64,000 nt of DNA, taken from Vibrio mexicanus (GTDB lineage: Bacteria > Pseudomonadota > Gammaproteobacteria > Enterobacterales > Vibrionaceae). Of this stretch, positions 27,254-36,451 are shown piece by piece. The notes under the pieces are model-generated. The model made no database searches, was not told the origin of the DNA, and worked only from the letters and a program-made list of their open reading frames with translations. Numbering within the stretch: position 1 is the first letter of the stretch; each line of letters starts with the position of its first letter. The stretch is from contig NZ_JYJP01000119.1 in assembly GCF_001012815.1 (NCBI RefSeq), positions 16,656 through 80,655 of the forward strand, in the 5' to 3' direction. Made by a program: the position numbers and the translations under genes.

Positions 27254-28333
27254 TTATCCTTGCTCTATCTTGCCGTGTTCCACATGGAACACTTGGCCAT
27301 TGTCATCGCGCATGTCGGCGATTTGGCTTTCCGTGATAGAGCTTACAAAAACTTGAGCCCCCGTCGCTTTTAAACACTCCGCTAAGCGGCTACGACGTTG
27401 ACTATCTAATTCTGATGCAAAGTCATCAATCAAATAGATGCATTGCTTCTTGGTCACCTGAGTTAAGTGCTGACCCTGCGCCACGCGCAGCGCACATACC
27501 ATTAATTTCAGTTGGCCCCGTGACAGAACATCCTCAACCGGTGTTCCGTTCAATTTAATTCTTAAATCGGCTTTGTTAGGGCCGCTAAAGGTATACCCGA
27601 GTGACTGATCACGCTCGAAGTTCTTTTCGAGAATCTCCTGATACGGCGTGTCTTTATCCCACCCACGATAATACTTCAATTGGATATCAAATTCTGGCAA
27701 AAATTCGCGGCATATCTGCTCTGCGACAACTTTCATCTGCTCAATGTAATCTGATCGCCACTGACTGATGCTTTCAGCCAGACGAGCCATCTCTTGATCC
27801 CAATAACTGAGTTCTCGATAGCTTCGCGCAGTTTTTAATAGCGCATTACGCTGCTTGTTAAGCCGTTTAAATCGCCCCCAAGCATCAAAGAATGCAGACT
27901 CGGTATGAAACACACCCCAATCAATAAATGCTCGACGAAATTTAGGGCCGTCAGTGAGCAAATCAAACCCTTCAGGGTGGATTAACTGCAACGGCAGTAC
28001 CTGTGCAAGCTGCGCGAGCTTTTGTCCAGATTGACCGCCTATTTTAACCTCTGTTGTCCCATCACGCTGCTTATTAATGCCAATTGGTAGCTCAAATTGA
28101 TCCGAGTTCAAAAAACGACCGTGAACAAACAGTTCATCACACTCGTTTTGGATGATTCTTCCGGTTAAAGAGCTTTTAAATGAGCGGCCATGTCCAAGTA
28201 GGTAGATGGCTTCCAGCACACTGGTTTTGCCGCTTCCATTCGGCCCAATAAGAAAGTTAAAGCCTGTGGATAGTTCAATATCACAGGCTTTGATGTTTCT
28301 AAACTGTTGGACGATTAAACGGGTTAAAGGCAT
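27254..28333 (-). CDS. recF: DNA replication and repair protein RecF
   Basis: This is a 359-residue SMC-like ATPase that helps load RecA at gaps with RecO and RecR. Walker A is GPNGSGKTSVLEAIYLLGHG, the signature motif is LSRGQLKLM, and Walker B is IYLIDDFASELD. I chose the ATG at 28333 (MPLTRLIVQQFRNIKAC), which matches family starts. A TTG at 28363 would add ten residues. It lies between dnaN and gyrB, as in most gammaproteobacteria. Confidence 0.95.
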   Translation of the reverse strand: MPLTRLIVQQFRNIKACDIELSTGFNFLIGPNGSGKTSVLEAIYLLGHGRSFKSSLTGRIIQNECDELFVHGRFLNSDQFELPIGINKQRDGTTEVKIGGQSGQKLAQLAQVLPLQLIHPEGFDLLTDGPKFRRAFIDWGVFHTESAFFDAWGRFKRLNKQRNALLKTARSYRELSYWDQEMARLAESISQWRSDYIEQMKVVAEQICREFLPEFDIQLKYYRGWDKDTPYQEILEKNFERDQSLGYTFSGPNKADLRIKLNGTPVEDVLSRGQLKLMVCALRVAQGQHLTQVTKKQCIYLIDDFASELDSQRRSRLAECLKATGAQVFVSSITESQIADMRDDNGQVFHVEHGKIEQG

Positions 28334-28366
28334 GGATGTTCGATCATGAAATGCGTCAATCAACTA

Positions 28367-29467
28367 CTACAAGCGGATTGGCATTACCACGTACATTGCA
28401 CTGTCGTCGTCTGCGTTTTCAATCATCGCACTGGCATTAGCATCCGACATAGAGATTCGCACTTTCTCACAACGTAGAGTATTTAGCACATCCAGCACAT
28501 AGCTAACATTGAAGCCGATTTCGATGCTGTCGCCTTCAAAGCTCACATCAAGCATCTCTTCCGCTTCTTCTTGCTCTGGGTTGTTCGCCGTGATTCGCAT
28601 CTCGTTGTCAGCAAGATTCACACGCACACCGCGGAATTTTTCATTCGATAGGATAGCCGCGCGTGAAAAGGCTTGGCGCAGTTCATCACAACCCGCTTCT
28701 AGCGTTTTGGTTGTAGTTTGCGGCATTACACGGCGGTAGTCTGGGAAACGACCATCCACCAGCTTAGACGTAAACACGAAGTTGTTCACTTCCGCGCGCA
28801 CGTTTGAGCTACCAATTTGCAGCACCACTGGCTGCTCTGGCGCATCCAGCAGTTTTACTAATTCTTGAACGCCTTTACGCGGTACGATGATCTGCTGCTG
28901 AGCAAAATCTGCAGTGAGAGCCGTTTGCGATACCGCCATACGGTGGCCGTCGGTTGCAACGCTGCGCAGCGTCGTGCCATCAAGCTCAAACAACATACCA
29001 TTGAGATAGTAACGTACGTCTTGGTTTGCCATCGAGAATTGAGTCTTCTCGATTAGGCCACGAAGTTCAGCTTGGGTGAGCGACACTTCTACTTCGCTTT
29101 GCCAATCTTCGATATTTGGGAAGTCGTTAGCTGGCAAAGTCGCCAATGAGAAGCGGCTGCGACCAGAGCGAACTTGAACGCGATCGCCTTCCAGTACCAC
29201 AGTGATAACCGAACTGTCTGGCAGGCCACGACAAATATCTAGGAATTTTCTTGAAGGAACCGTGATGCTACCCGCTTCAAAGTCATCTTCTAAGGTCACA
29301 CGGCTGATCAGCTCAACTTCCAAGTCGGTCGCCGTCATTGAAAGTACATTGTCTTCCACTTTTAGTAGCAGGTTACCAAGAATAGGTAACGTTGGTCGGC
29401 CACCTAATGCGCCGGACACTTGCTGCAGTGGTTTTAACAAATGGCTACGTTCAATCGTAAATTTCAT
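28367..29467 (-). CDS. dnaN: DNA polymerase III beta sliding clamp
   Basis: This is a 366-residue ring-forming clamp that tethers DNA polymerase III. It starts MKFTIERSHLLKPLQQVSGAL and ends with the conserved YVVMPIRL, part of the protein-binding cleft. Three repeated clamp domains fill the length, and there is no frame break. It is second in the leftward dnaA-dnaN-recF-gyrB series. The 142-base gap to dnaA may hold its own promoters. Confidence 0.97.
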   Translation of the reverse strand: MKFTIERSHLLKPLQQVSGALGGRPTLPILGNLLLKVEDNVLSMTATDLEVELISRVTLEDDFEAGSITVPSRKFLDICRGLPDSSVITVVLEGDRVQVRSGRSRFSLATLPANDFPNIEDWQSEVEVSLTQAELRGLIEKTQFSMANQDVRYYLNGMLFELDGTTLRSVATDGHRMAVSQTALTADFAQQQIIVPRKGVQELVKLLDAPEQPVVLQIGSSNVRAEVNNFVFTSKLVDGRFPDYRRVMPQTTTKTLEAGCDELRQAFSRAAILSNEKFRGVRVNLADNEMRITANNPEQEEAEEMLDVSFEGDSIEIGFNVSYVLDVLNTLRCEKVRISMSDANASAMIENADDDSAMYVVMPIRL

Positions 29468-29609
29468 ATCTAGCTCTTTATCCAGCTCTATTTATCTAGA
29501 TCTAAGTGTTAGTTAGGTCAGTGTCCAAGCAAGGTTGTTGAACACTGTTAATTGGCTATAAGAATACTGTATTAGCGACAAGAATACTTTGTATTACAAA
29601 GAATTTGAA

Positions 29610-31016
29610 TTAAGAAGACAGAGTACGGATCAAGTTTGAGTAATCTTCCTTGATGTCGTGACTTTCTTCACGGAGCTGCTCAATCTTACGACAAGCATGC
29701 AGTACCGTGGTGTGGTCGCGACCACCAAATGCATCACCAATCTCTGGCAAGCTATGGTTGGTCAGCTCTTTAGCAAGCGCCATCGCAAGCTGTCTTGGAC
29801 GCGCTACCGAACGAGAACGACGCTTTGAAAGTAGGTCTGCTACTTTAATCTTGTAGTATTCCGCGACCGTCTTTTGAATATTGTCGATGGTGACCAGCTT
29901 CTCTTGCAGCGCAAGCAGATCGCGCAGTGCTTCACGCACAAAATCAATGGTGATTGGGCGACCAGTAAAGTTAGCATTGGCAATAACACGGTTAAGCGCC
30001 CCCTCCAACTCACGAACATTCGAGCGAAGACGCTTAGCAATGAAGAACGCGACTTCATCGGCCAAGTGAATCTGGTGGTCTTCGGCTTTTTTCATCAAGA
30101 TCGCAACGCGGGTTTCAAGCTCTGGTGGCTCTATCGCCACAGTTAGACCCCAGCCAAAACGAGATTTGAGACGATCTTCTACACCGCTGATCTCTTTTGG
30201 ATAACGGTCAGACGTTAGAATGATCTGTTGATTGCCTTCAAGTAGCGCATTAAAGGTATGGAAGAACTCTTCCTGAGAACGCTCTTTGTTGGCGAAGAAT
30301 TGAATGTCATCGATAAGAAGTGCGTCAACACTGCGATAGTAACGTTTGAACTCTTCAATCGCGTTGTTTTGCAGCGCTTTAACCATATCTTGTACAAAAC
30401 GCTCCGAGTGCATGTACACCACTTTCGCGTTCGGCTTGTTGTCGACAATCGCATTACCCACCGCATGCAGCAAGTGAGTCTTACCTAAACCAGTACCACC
30501 GTATAAGAATAGTGGGTTATACGCTGAACCAGGATTATCCGACACCTGACGCGCCGCCGCCAAACCCAACTGGTTTGACTTACCTTCAACGAAGTTATTG
30601 AACTTGTGCTTCGGGTTTACGTTTGATCTGTGGTTGATGTCAGCAATGGCCTGAGCATCATCATCCCAAGTTTTGTGAACTGGCTTACGAGCTTGCAGCT
30701 GTGCAGGCGCTGATGATTCAGCGGCCACATCAGCAGGTGTACGCGTTGGTGCTGGCTTTGGCGCAGCGACCGGACGGCTACCGACTTCAAAACGCAAACT
30801 TGGGATATCGTTGCCGCAGTACTCCTGCAGCAGACGATTAATGTTGTTGAGGTACTTATCACGAACCCAATCAAGCACGAAGCGATTGGGTGCAAATAGA
30901 GTCAGTGTATTGTCATTGAGTTCCGCCTGTAATGGACGTACCCACATGCTAAATTCAGTAGCTGGTAACTCTTCTTGGAGCTGTTGCAAACATTGCAACC
31001 AAAGCGAAGATGACAC
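29610..31016 (-). CDS. dnaA: Chromosomal replication initiator DnaA
   Basis: This AAA+ ATPase binds DnaA boxes at oriC and opens the origin. Domain I begins SSSLWLQCLQQLQEELP. Walker A is GGTGLGKTHLLHA, Walker B is ALLIDDIQFF. The C-terminal helix-turn-helix carries the signature GGRDHTTVLHACRKI. I chose the GTG at 31016 (468 residues) because the family starts MSSSLW there and a GGGG-type site precedes it. A TTG at 31058 would add 14 unconserved residues. The upstream region has DnaA boxes and dense GATC sites. Confidence 0.96.
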   Translation of the reverse strand: MSSSLWLQCLQQLQEELPATEFSMWVRPLQAELNDNTLTLFAPNRFVLDWVRDKYLNNINRLLQEYCGNDIPSLRFEVGSRPVAAPKPAPTRTPADVAAESSAPAQLQARKPVHKTWDDDAQAIADINHRSNVNPKHKFNNFVEGKSNQLGLAAARQVSDNPGSAYNPLFLYGGTGLGKTHLLHAVGNAIVDNKPNAKVVYMHSERFVQDMVKALQNNAIEEFKRYYRSVDALLIDDIQFFANKERSQEEFFHTFNALLEGNQQIILTSDRYPKEISGVEDRLKSRFGWGLTVAIEPPELETRVAILMKKAEDHQIHLADEVAFFIAKRLRSNVRELEGALNRVIANANFTGRPITIDFVREALRDLLALQEKLVTIDNIQKTVAEYYKIKVADLLSKRRSRSVARPRQLAMALAKELTNHSLPEIGDAFGGRDHTTVLHACRKIEQLREESHDIKEDYSNLIRTLSS

Positions 31017-31078
31017 AGTGACCCCACTCGATTCATTATTATTAGGAAAGACCGACAATTTTACCTGTTGATAACCAA

Positions 31079-31305
31079 GATCGCCAGCAAATGATCGACG
31101 ATCCAGTGAATAAGATCTAAGTTATTCACACTTTTTTCCAAGTTTTACTCGGATCCACACAGACAACCCCAAACATACCCCCATTTTGATCCACAAAATG
31201 ACTCTTTACTCACAAAATCAGGGAGATCGTCCTATTGGTGATAAGTTTGTGCACGAATGTTGATCATCTACAATTAAGTCAGCCGTTATCCACACGTTTT
31301 GGATC
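31079..31305. promoter_or_regulatory. dnaA control region: DnaA boxes and GATC cluster
   Basis: The 431-base gap upstream of dnaA holds two consensus DnaA boxes (TTATTCACA at 31122-31130, TTATCCACA at 31286-31294). Near-matches are at 31105-31113 (reverse), 31151-31159 and 31187-31195. There are nine GATC sites between 31079 and 31305, where about one would be expected by chance. This fits self-repression by DnaA and SeqA/Dam timing of dnaA transcription. The right-hand part (31306-31447) must carry the promoter of the amino-acid transporter. Confidence 0.75.
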
Positions 31306-31447
31306 GTCATAATAGGTGATTATTCGAACAGTTTTTTGCGAGTCAGTTCAACTTATTACATAAGGCTCTAGGATATGGCACTTTGTTATTTATCTATTTA
31401 GTCATTACTCAGTAGTATCTCCTCCTACAGATATATGGAGTTGTAAT

Positions 31448-32209
31448 ATGAAAAACTGGATCAAAGCAGCGGTAGCCGCTATTGCACTATCAGCAGCCAC
31501 TGTACAAGCGGCCGCAGAAGCGAACTTAACAGAAGTAAAAGTCGGCATGTCTGGGCGTTATTTCCCATTCACTTTTGTGAAGCAAGACCAACTGCAAGGC
31601 TTTGAAGTCGATTTGTGGGACGAAATTGGTCGCCGCAATGACTACCAAGTTGAATACGTAACCGCTAACTTCTCTGGCCTATTTGGTCTATTAGAGACGG
31701 GGCGTATCGATACAATTTCAAACCAAATTACAATGACGGAAGAGCGTAAAGCGAAATACCTATTTGCAGACCCGTATGTTGTCGACGGCGCACAAATTAC
31801 TGTTCGTAAAGGTAACGATGAGATTCAAGGTATCGAAGACCTTGAAGGTAAAACAGTTGCGGTAAACCTAGGTTCTAACTTTGAGCAACTGCTACGTAAC
31901 TACGATAAAGGCAACAAAATCAACATCAAAACCTACGATACCGGTATTGAACATGATGTAGCCCTAGGTCGTGCAGATGCATTTGTTATGGACCGCCTAT
32001 CAGCACTAGAGCTGATCAAGAAAACAGGTTTACCACTACAACTTGCTGGCCAACCGTTCGAAACCATTCAAAACGCTTGGCCATTTGTAGACAACGCAAA
32101 TGGTAAAAAACTGCAAGCAGAAGTAAACCAAGCACTTGCAGCAATGCGTGAAGACGGTACTCTTGCAGAGATTTCAAAGAAATGGTTTGGTGCTGATATC
32201 ACCGAGTAA
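31448..32209 (+). CDS. Polar amino-acid ABC transporter, periplasmic binding protein
   Basis: This is a 253-residue solute-binding protein with a signal peptide (KNWIKAAVAAIALSAATVQA). The type II binding fold shows GFEVDLWDEIGRR, NQITMTEERKAKYLF and a C-terminal SKKWFGADITE like cystine-binding TcyJ. It likely captures cystine or another polar amino acid. Ribosome site GGAG. It is the first gene of a three-gene importer, separated from the permease by a terminator-like hairpin. The substrate is inferred from family only. Confidence 0.85.
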   Translation: MKNWIKAAVAAIALSAATVQAAAEANLTEVKVGMSGRYFPFTFVKQDQLQGFEVDLWDEIGRRNDYQVEYVTANFSGLFGLLETGRIDTISNQITMTEERKAKYLFADPYVVDGAQITVRKGNDEIQGIEDLEGKTVAVNLGSNFEQLLRNYDKGNKINIKTYDTGIEHDVALGRADAFVMDRLSALELIKKTGLPLQLAGQPFETIQNAWPFVDNANGKKLQAEVNQALAAMREDGTLAEISKKWFGADITE

Positions 32210-32262
32210 CCTTCTTTATACCTAATTCATCACGCTCAGCGAATAATTAGGTCATAAACGAT

Positions 32263-32305
32263 AACCCACTGCTTATCGATCTTGGCAGTGGGTTTTGCTT
32301 TTTTT
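32263..32305 (+). terminator. Leaky terminator inside the transporter operon
   Basis: The stem AACCCACTGC / GCAGTGGGTT, with a 12-base loop, is followed by TTGCTTTTTTT. A second hairpin (CCTAATT / AATTAGG, 32221-32251) precedes it. Lying between binding protein and permease, it should make the binding protein more abundant than the membrane parts. Confidence 0.75.
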
Positions 32306-32321
32306 AGATTGGAGCAGCCCA

Positions 32322-32993
32322 ATGGGATTTGATTTTAATTACATGATGGAACTGATGCCGATATTACTAAAATATCTGGGCACCACCATGGAAATGGCAG
32401 TTTGGGGACTGGTGTTCTCACTAATACTGGCGGTGATACTGGCCAATATCCGAGTATTCAAGGTGCCGGTATTGGATCAGCTTAGCCAGCTATACATTAG
32501 CTTTTTCCGTGGCACTCCATTGCTGGTACAACTGTTCCTTCTATATTACGGGTTACCACAAATCTTCCCAATCATGGTTGGGCTAGATGCCTTTAGTGCG
32601 GCTGTCATCGGTTTAACCCTGCACTTTGCCGCTTACATGGCTGAGAGCATTCGCGCTGCCATTATTGGTATTGACCGCAGCCAAATGGAAGCGAGCTTGT
32701 CAGTCGGTATGACGACTCCACAAGCGATGCGCCGCATTATTCTTCCGCAAGCCACACGTGTCGCTCTGCCGTCATTAATGAACTACTTCATTGATATGAT
32801 TAAGTCGACTTCACTGGCTTTTACTCTTGGCGTTGCGGAAATCATGGCCAAAGCGCAAATGGAAGCGTCTTCTAGTTTCCGCTTCTTCGAAGCATTTTTG
32901 GCGGTAGCGCTGATTTACTGGGGCGTGGTCGTGATTTTGACTCGAATTCAAATCTGGGCGGAAGCCAAACTGAATAAGGCGTACGTACGATGA
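32322..32993 (+). CDS. Polar amino-acid ABC transporter, permease
   Basis: This is a 223-residue inner-membrane permease of the HisMQ/TcyL type, with about five helices. The family signature is SFFRGTPLLVQLFLLYYGLPQI and the coupling-helix EAA-like loop is QMEASLSVGMTTPQAMRRIILPQA. I chose ATG 32322 with a GGAG site, though the frame is open further upstream. The ATPase gene overlaps its end by four bases. Confidence 0.88.
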   Translation: MGFDFNYMMELMPILLKYLGTTMEMAVWGLVFSLILAVILANIRVFKVPVLDQLSQLYISFFRGTPLLVQLFLLYYGLPQIFPIMVGLDAFSAAVIGLTLHFAAYMAESIRAAIIGIDRSQMEASLSVGMTTPQAMRRIILPQATRVALPSLMNYFIDMIKSTSLAFTLGVAEIMAKAQMEASSSFRFFEAFLAVALIYWGVVVILTRIQIWAEAKLNKAYVR

Positions 32994-33727
32994 TCAAATT
33001 AACCAACATTCACAAGTACTTTGGCGAAACCGAAGTATTGAAAGGCATTGATCTCGATATCAAACAAGGCGAGATCATTGTGATTATCGGCTCAAGCGGT
33101 ACGGGCAAATCAACCCTACTTCGCTGCGTTAACTTTCTTGAGCAAGCCGACCAAGGTCATATCGAAATCGATGGCCATGCGGTTGATACGCAAAACCATA
33201 CGAAAGCGGATGTGCTCAAACTTCGCCGCAAGACCGGCTTTGTTTTCCAAAACTACGCGCTATTTGCTCACATGACAGCGAGGCAAAACATCGCTGAAGG
33301 CTTGATTACGGTTCACGGCTGGAAAAAAGACCAAGCGCTGAAACGTGCGCAGCAGATCTTAGATGACATCGGCCTGGGCGATAAAGGCGACAGCTACCCT
33401 GCAGCCCTATCGGGTGGTCAGCAGCAGCGCGTCGGTATTGGCCGAGCAATGGCACTCAAACCAGAGCTACTACTGTTTGATGAACCCACTTCGGCACTCG
33501 ATCCAGAATGGGTAGGCGAAGTACTTAACCTAATGAAAACCCTCGCATCTCAGCACCAAACCATGCTGGTGGTGACTCACGAGATGCAGTTTGCTAAAGA
33601 AGTCGCGGACCGTGTGATCTTTATGGCCGAAGGCCATATCGTTGAACAAGGATCGCCAGAGCAAATCTTCGATAGCCCGCAAGATCCAAGGCTACAGAAG
33701 TTTCTTAACCAAGTCGGCGTGTCATAA
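32990..33727 (+). CDS. Polar amino-acid ABC transporter, ATP-binding protein
   Basis: This is a 245-residue ABC ATPase that powers the importer. Walker A is GSSGTGKST, the signature is LSGGQQQRVGIGRAMAL, Walker B is LLLFDEPTSALDPE, and the switch histidine is in VVTHEM. Its start overlaps the permease stop (ATGA), so translation is coupled. It may also serve the permease at 51.7 kb, which has no ATPase of its own nearby; that is speculation. Confidence 0.92.
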   Translation: MIKLTNIHKYFGETEVLKGIDLDIKQGEIIVIIGSSGTGKSTLLRCVNFLEQADQGHIEIDGHAVDTQNHTKADVLKLRRKTGFVFQNYALFAHMTARQNIAEGLITVHGWKKDQALKRAQQILDDIGLGDKGDSYPAALSGGQQQRVGIGRAMALKPELLLFDEPTSALDPEWVGEVLNLMKTLASQHQTMLVVTHEMQFAKEVADRVIFMAEGHIVEQGSPEQIFDSPQDPRLQKFLNQVGVS

Positions 33728-33755
33728 AGATCGTAGATAAAGGATCGAAAGATCC

Positions 33756-33783
33756 TTGAGATTTCATTCACACTCCGTATAAT
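33756..33783 (+). promoter_or_regulatory. Promoter of rpmH-rnpA
   Basis: TTGAGA (33756-33761) and TATAAT (33778-33783) are separated by 16 bases, about 165 bases before rpmH. A direct -10 consensus and CG-rich bases just after fit a growth-regulated ribosomal-protein promoter. The leader (33795-33946) contains a GAGGCG-rich hairpin region but no gene. Confidence 0.75.
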
Positions 33784-33946
33784 CGCCCGGCCGGAATTTC
33801 ATCATTGACACTTTTTGTGACAGTGATTACAATTCCGCCTCTTTGTTGAGAGGCGTCGGTAATTCCCTCTACTAATAGAGAGAATAATTTATGCCCACGC
33901 CGGGTTAACATTGACCTAAAACTACTGATCAGTAAAGGTAATAACC

Positions 33947-34084
33947 ATGTCTAAACGCACTTTTCAACCTTCAGTTCTAAAGCGCAAGCGTACTCACGGT
34001 TTCCGTGCACGTATGGCAACTAAGAACGGTCGTGCTACTATCAACGCACGTCGTGCTAAAGGCCGTAAGCGTCTTTCTAAATAA
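33947..34084 (+). CDS. rpmH: 50S ribosomal protein L34
   Basis: This is a 45-residue, highly basic ribosomal protein. It reads MSKRTFQPSVLKRKRTHGFR and ends AKGRKRLSK, matching L34 throughout. The ribosome site is AAAGGTAATAACC. rnpA begins 12 bases after its stop, and the pair is co-transcribed in nearly all bacteria. Confidence 0.98.
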   Translation: MSKRTFQPSVLKRKRTHGFRARMATKNGRATINARRAKGRKRLSK

Positions 34085-34096
34085 TCTCTGATTATT

Positions 34097-34453
34097 TTGA
34101 ACACGTACGCGTTTAATCGGGAGTTACGTTTGTTAACTCCCGAGCATTATCAAAACGTCTTCAAGCAAGCTCATCGAGCTGGCTCACCACATTTCACCAT
34201 CATTGCTCGCAATAACTCTCTTTCTCATCCAAGACTTGGATTAGCAGTCCCTAAAAAGCAAATCAAAACCGCACCAGCTCGTAATCGTTTCAAGCGATTG
34301 GCTCGTGAAAGCTTTCGACTCAATCAAAACAAACTTCCTAACAAAGATTTTGTTGTGATTGCAAAGAAGAGCGCGCAAGATTTAAGCAATGATGAAATAT
34401 TTAAGTTGTTTGATAAGCTATGGCATCGCCTGTCTCGCCCTTCGCGTGGATAG
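34097..34453 (+). CDS. rnpA: Ribonuclease P protein component
   Basis: This is the 118-residue basic protein partner of RNase P RNA, which trims the 5' ends of pre-tRNAs. The RNR motif region is RLGLAVPKKQIKTAPARNRFKRLAR. The start is TTG at 34097 (MNTYAFNRELRLL), inferred from family alignment. There is no clear ribosome site, so translation probably depends on reinitiation after rpmH 12 bases upstream. yidD overlaps its 3' end. Confidence 0.95.
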   Translation: MNTYAFNRELRLLTPEHYQNVFKQAHRAGSPHFTIIARNNSLSHPRLGLAVPKKQIKTAPARNRFKRLARESFRLNQNKLPNKDFVVIAKKSAQDLSNDEIFKLFDKLWHRLSRPSRG

Positions 34454-34695
34454 CAATCGGATTCGTCCGGTTATATCAAGGATTAATTAGTCCAATACTT
34501 GGACCACGCTGTCGTTTTACTCCAACCTGCTCAAATTACGCTATAGAAGCGTTGAAAGCTCACGGTTTTGTAAAAGGGTGTTGGTTATCAGGCAAACGTC
34601 TATTAAAATGCCACCCTTTGAACGAAGGGGGTTTGACCCCGTTCCACCAGTCCAAAAACAAGACAGAGATAAATAACGATGGATTCTCAACGTAA
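34420..34695 (+). CDS. yidD: Membrane protein insertion efficiency factor YidD
   Basis: This is a 91-residue membrane-associated protein that assists YidC. It shows the family core LYQGLISPILGPRCRFTPTCSNYAIEAL and a C-terminal KCHPLNEGG. It overlaps rnpA by 34 bases and yidC by 17, so the cluster is tightly packed and probably translationally coupled. Confidence 0.94.
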   Translation: MASPVSPFAWIAIGFVRLYQGLISPILGPRCRFTPTCSNYAIEALKAHGFVKGCWLSGKRLLKCHPLNEGGLTPFHQSKNKTEINNDGFST

Positions 34696-36295
34696 TATCC
34701 TGTTAATCGCTTTAGCTCTGGTTTCTTTCCTACTTTACCAACAGTGGAATGTAGCAAAGAACCCGGCACCTCAAGCGGTTGAGCAGGCTCAATCAAGCAG
34801 CACTCTACCTGCACCATCATTTGCCGATGAGCTAGACCCAGCGCCAGCTCAACAAGCATCTGCCAAAACGATTACAGTCACGACTGACGTATTAACTCTG
34901 TCTATTGACACTGTTGGTGGTGACGTTGTTTCTGCTCTACTAAACCAGTACGACGCAGAACTTGACTCAGAAGACTCTTTCGTACTTTTACGCAATGAAC
35001 CTGGTCATCAGTTTATTGCACAAAGTGGTCTAGTCGGCCCTCAAGGCATCGATTTAAGCAGCACGAATCGTCCAAACTACTCTGTTTCTGCAGATAGCTT
35101 TGCACTAGCAGACGGTCAAGATGAACTGCGTATCCCAATGACATTCCAAGCGAATGGCATCGACTACGTGAAAACCTTCATCCTGAAGCGCGGCAGCTAC
35201 GCTATCGATGTGACTTTCGACGTTGCTAACAACTCAGGCAACAACGCGACATTCGGTATGTACGCTCACCTACGTCAGAACCTTCTTGACTCTGGTGGTA
35301 GCCTAACCATGCCAACTTACCGTGGCGGCGCATACTCAACAGAAGATACTCGCTACAAGAAGTACAGCTTCGACGACATGCAAAGTCGTAACCTGTCTCT
35401 AAACCTGCCAAACGGTGAAGGTTGGGCAGCGATGATTCAACACTACTTTGCGTCTGCATGGGTACCACGCAATGAGCCAGGCACAAACCTGTACACTCGC
35501 GTTATTGGTAACCTAGGCGACATCGGTGTTCGCATGCCAAACAAGACCATTGCAAATGGCGATGCAGCAAGCTTTGCAGCAACACTTTGGGTTGGTCCTA
35601 AGCTTCAATCTGAAATGGCGGCAACGGCATCAAACCTTGATCTTGTAGTGGACTACGGTTGGCTATGGTTCATCGCGAAACCGCTGCACATGCTTCTATC
35701 ATTCATCCAAAGCTTTGTTGGCAACTGGGGTCTAGCGATCATTGGTTTAACCTTCATCGTTCGTGGTGCGATGTACCCACTAACGAAAGCTCAGTACACA
35801 TCTATGGCTAAGATGCGCATGCTGCAACCTAAGCTGCAAGCTATGCGTGAGCGTATTGGCGACGACCGTCAGCGCATGAGCCAAGAGATGATGGAGCTGT
35901 ACAAGAAAGAGAAAGTAAACCCACTGGGTGGCTGTCTACCTCTTATTCTTCAAATGCCAATCTTCATCGCGCTTTACTGGGCACTAATGGAATCGGTAGA
36001 GCTTCGTCATGAAGAGTTCCTATGGCTTAAAGACTTAGCCGCAATGGACCCATACTTCATTCTTCCTCTGCTAATGGGTGCATCTATGTTCCTAATTCAG
36101 AAGATGAGCCCAACGACGGTAACGGATCCAATGCAGCAGAAGATCATGACATTCATGCCTGTCATGTTCACATTCTTCTTCCTATGGTTCCCATCAGGTC
36201 TGGTTCTATACTGGCTAGTATCGAACGTAGTAACACTGATCCAGCAAACGCTTATCTATAAAGCACTGGAGAAGAAAGGCCTGCACTCTAAGTAG
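34679..36295 (+). CDS. yidC: Membrane protein insertase YidC
   Basis: This is a 538-residue Oxa1-family insertase. An N-terminal helix (MDSQRNILLIALALVSFLLY) is followed by a large periplasmic domain (to about residue 320) and five core helices, including the hydrophilic-groove Arg region and the cytoplasmic hairpin with KMRMLQPKLQAMRERIG. It inserts membrane proteins such as ATP synthase subunit c, also encoded in this window. The length is normal for Gram-negatives. Confidence 0.97.
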   Translation: MDSQRNILLIALALVSFLLYQQWNVAKNPAPQAVEQAQSSSTLPAPSFADELDPAPAQQASAKTITVTTDVLTLSIDTVGGDVVSALLNQYDAELDSEDSFVLLRNEPGHQFIAQSGLVGPQGIDLSSTNRPNYSVSADSFALADGQDELRIPMTFQANGIDYVKTFILKRGSYAIDVTFDVANNSGNNATFGMYAHLRQNLLDSGGSLTMPTYRGGAYSTEDTRYKKYSFDDMQSRNLSLNLPNGEGWAAMIQHYFASAWVPRNEPGTNLYTRVIGNLGDIGVRMPNKTIANGDAASFAATLWVGPKLQSEMAATASNLDLVVDYGWLWFIAKPLHMLLSFIQSFVGNWGLAIIGLTFIVRGAMYPLTKAQYTSMAKMRMLQPKLQAMRERIGDDRQRMSQEMMELYKKEKVNPLGGCLPLILQMPIFIALYWALMESVELRHEEFLWLKDLAAMDPYFILPLLMGASMFLIQKMSPTTVTDPMQQKIMTFMPVMFTFFFLWFPSGLVLYWLVSNVVTLIQQTLIYKALEKKGLHSK

Positions 36296-36336
36296 AGGTC
36301 AATTTCAACTAACTACTTAAGTTAGAGAAATAACAA

Positions 36337-36370
36337 CGACAAAGGCGACCAAAAGGTCGCCTTTTTGTCG
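36337..36370 (+). terminator. Terminator of the rpmH-yidC group
   Basis: CGACAAAGGCGACC pairs with GGTCGCCTTTTTGTCG around AAAA. Confidence 0.9.
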
Positions 36371-36451
36371 TTCGCTGATTACAATTCAACACAACACTGT
36401 ATTTCTTAAATCCCCAGTAATAAAAGGGGATAGTTACTAATAGGCACCACT

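Noticed and set aside
28509..29516. Rightward open frames opposite dnaN
   Set aside because: They are antisense to an essential conserved gene and have no family resemblance.
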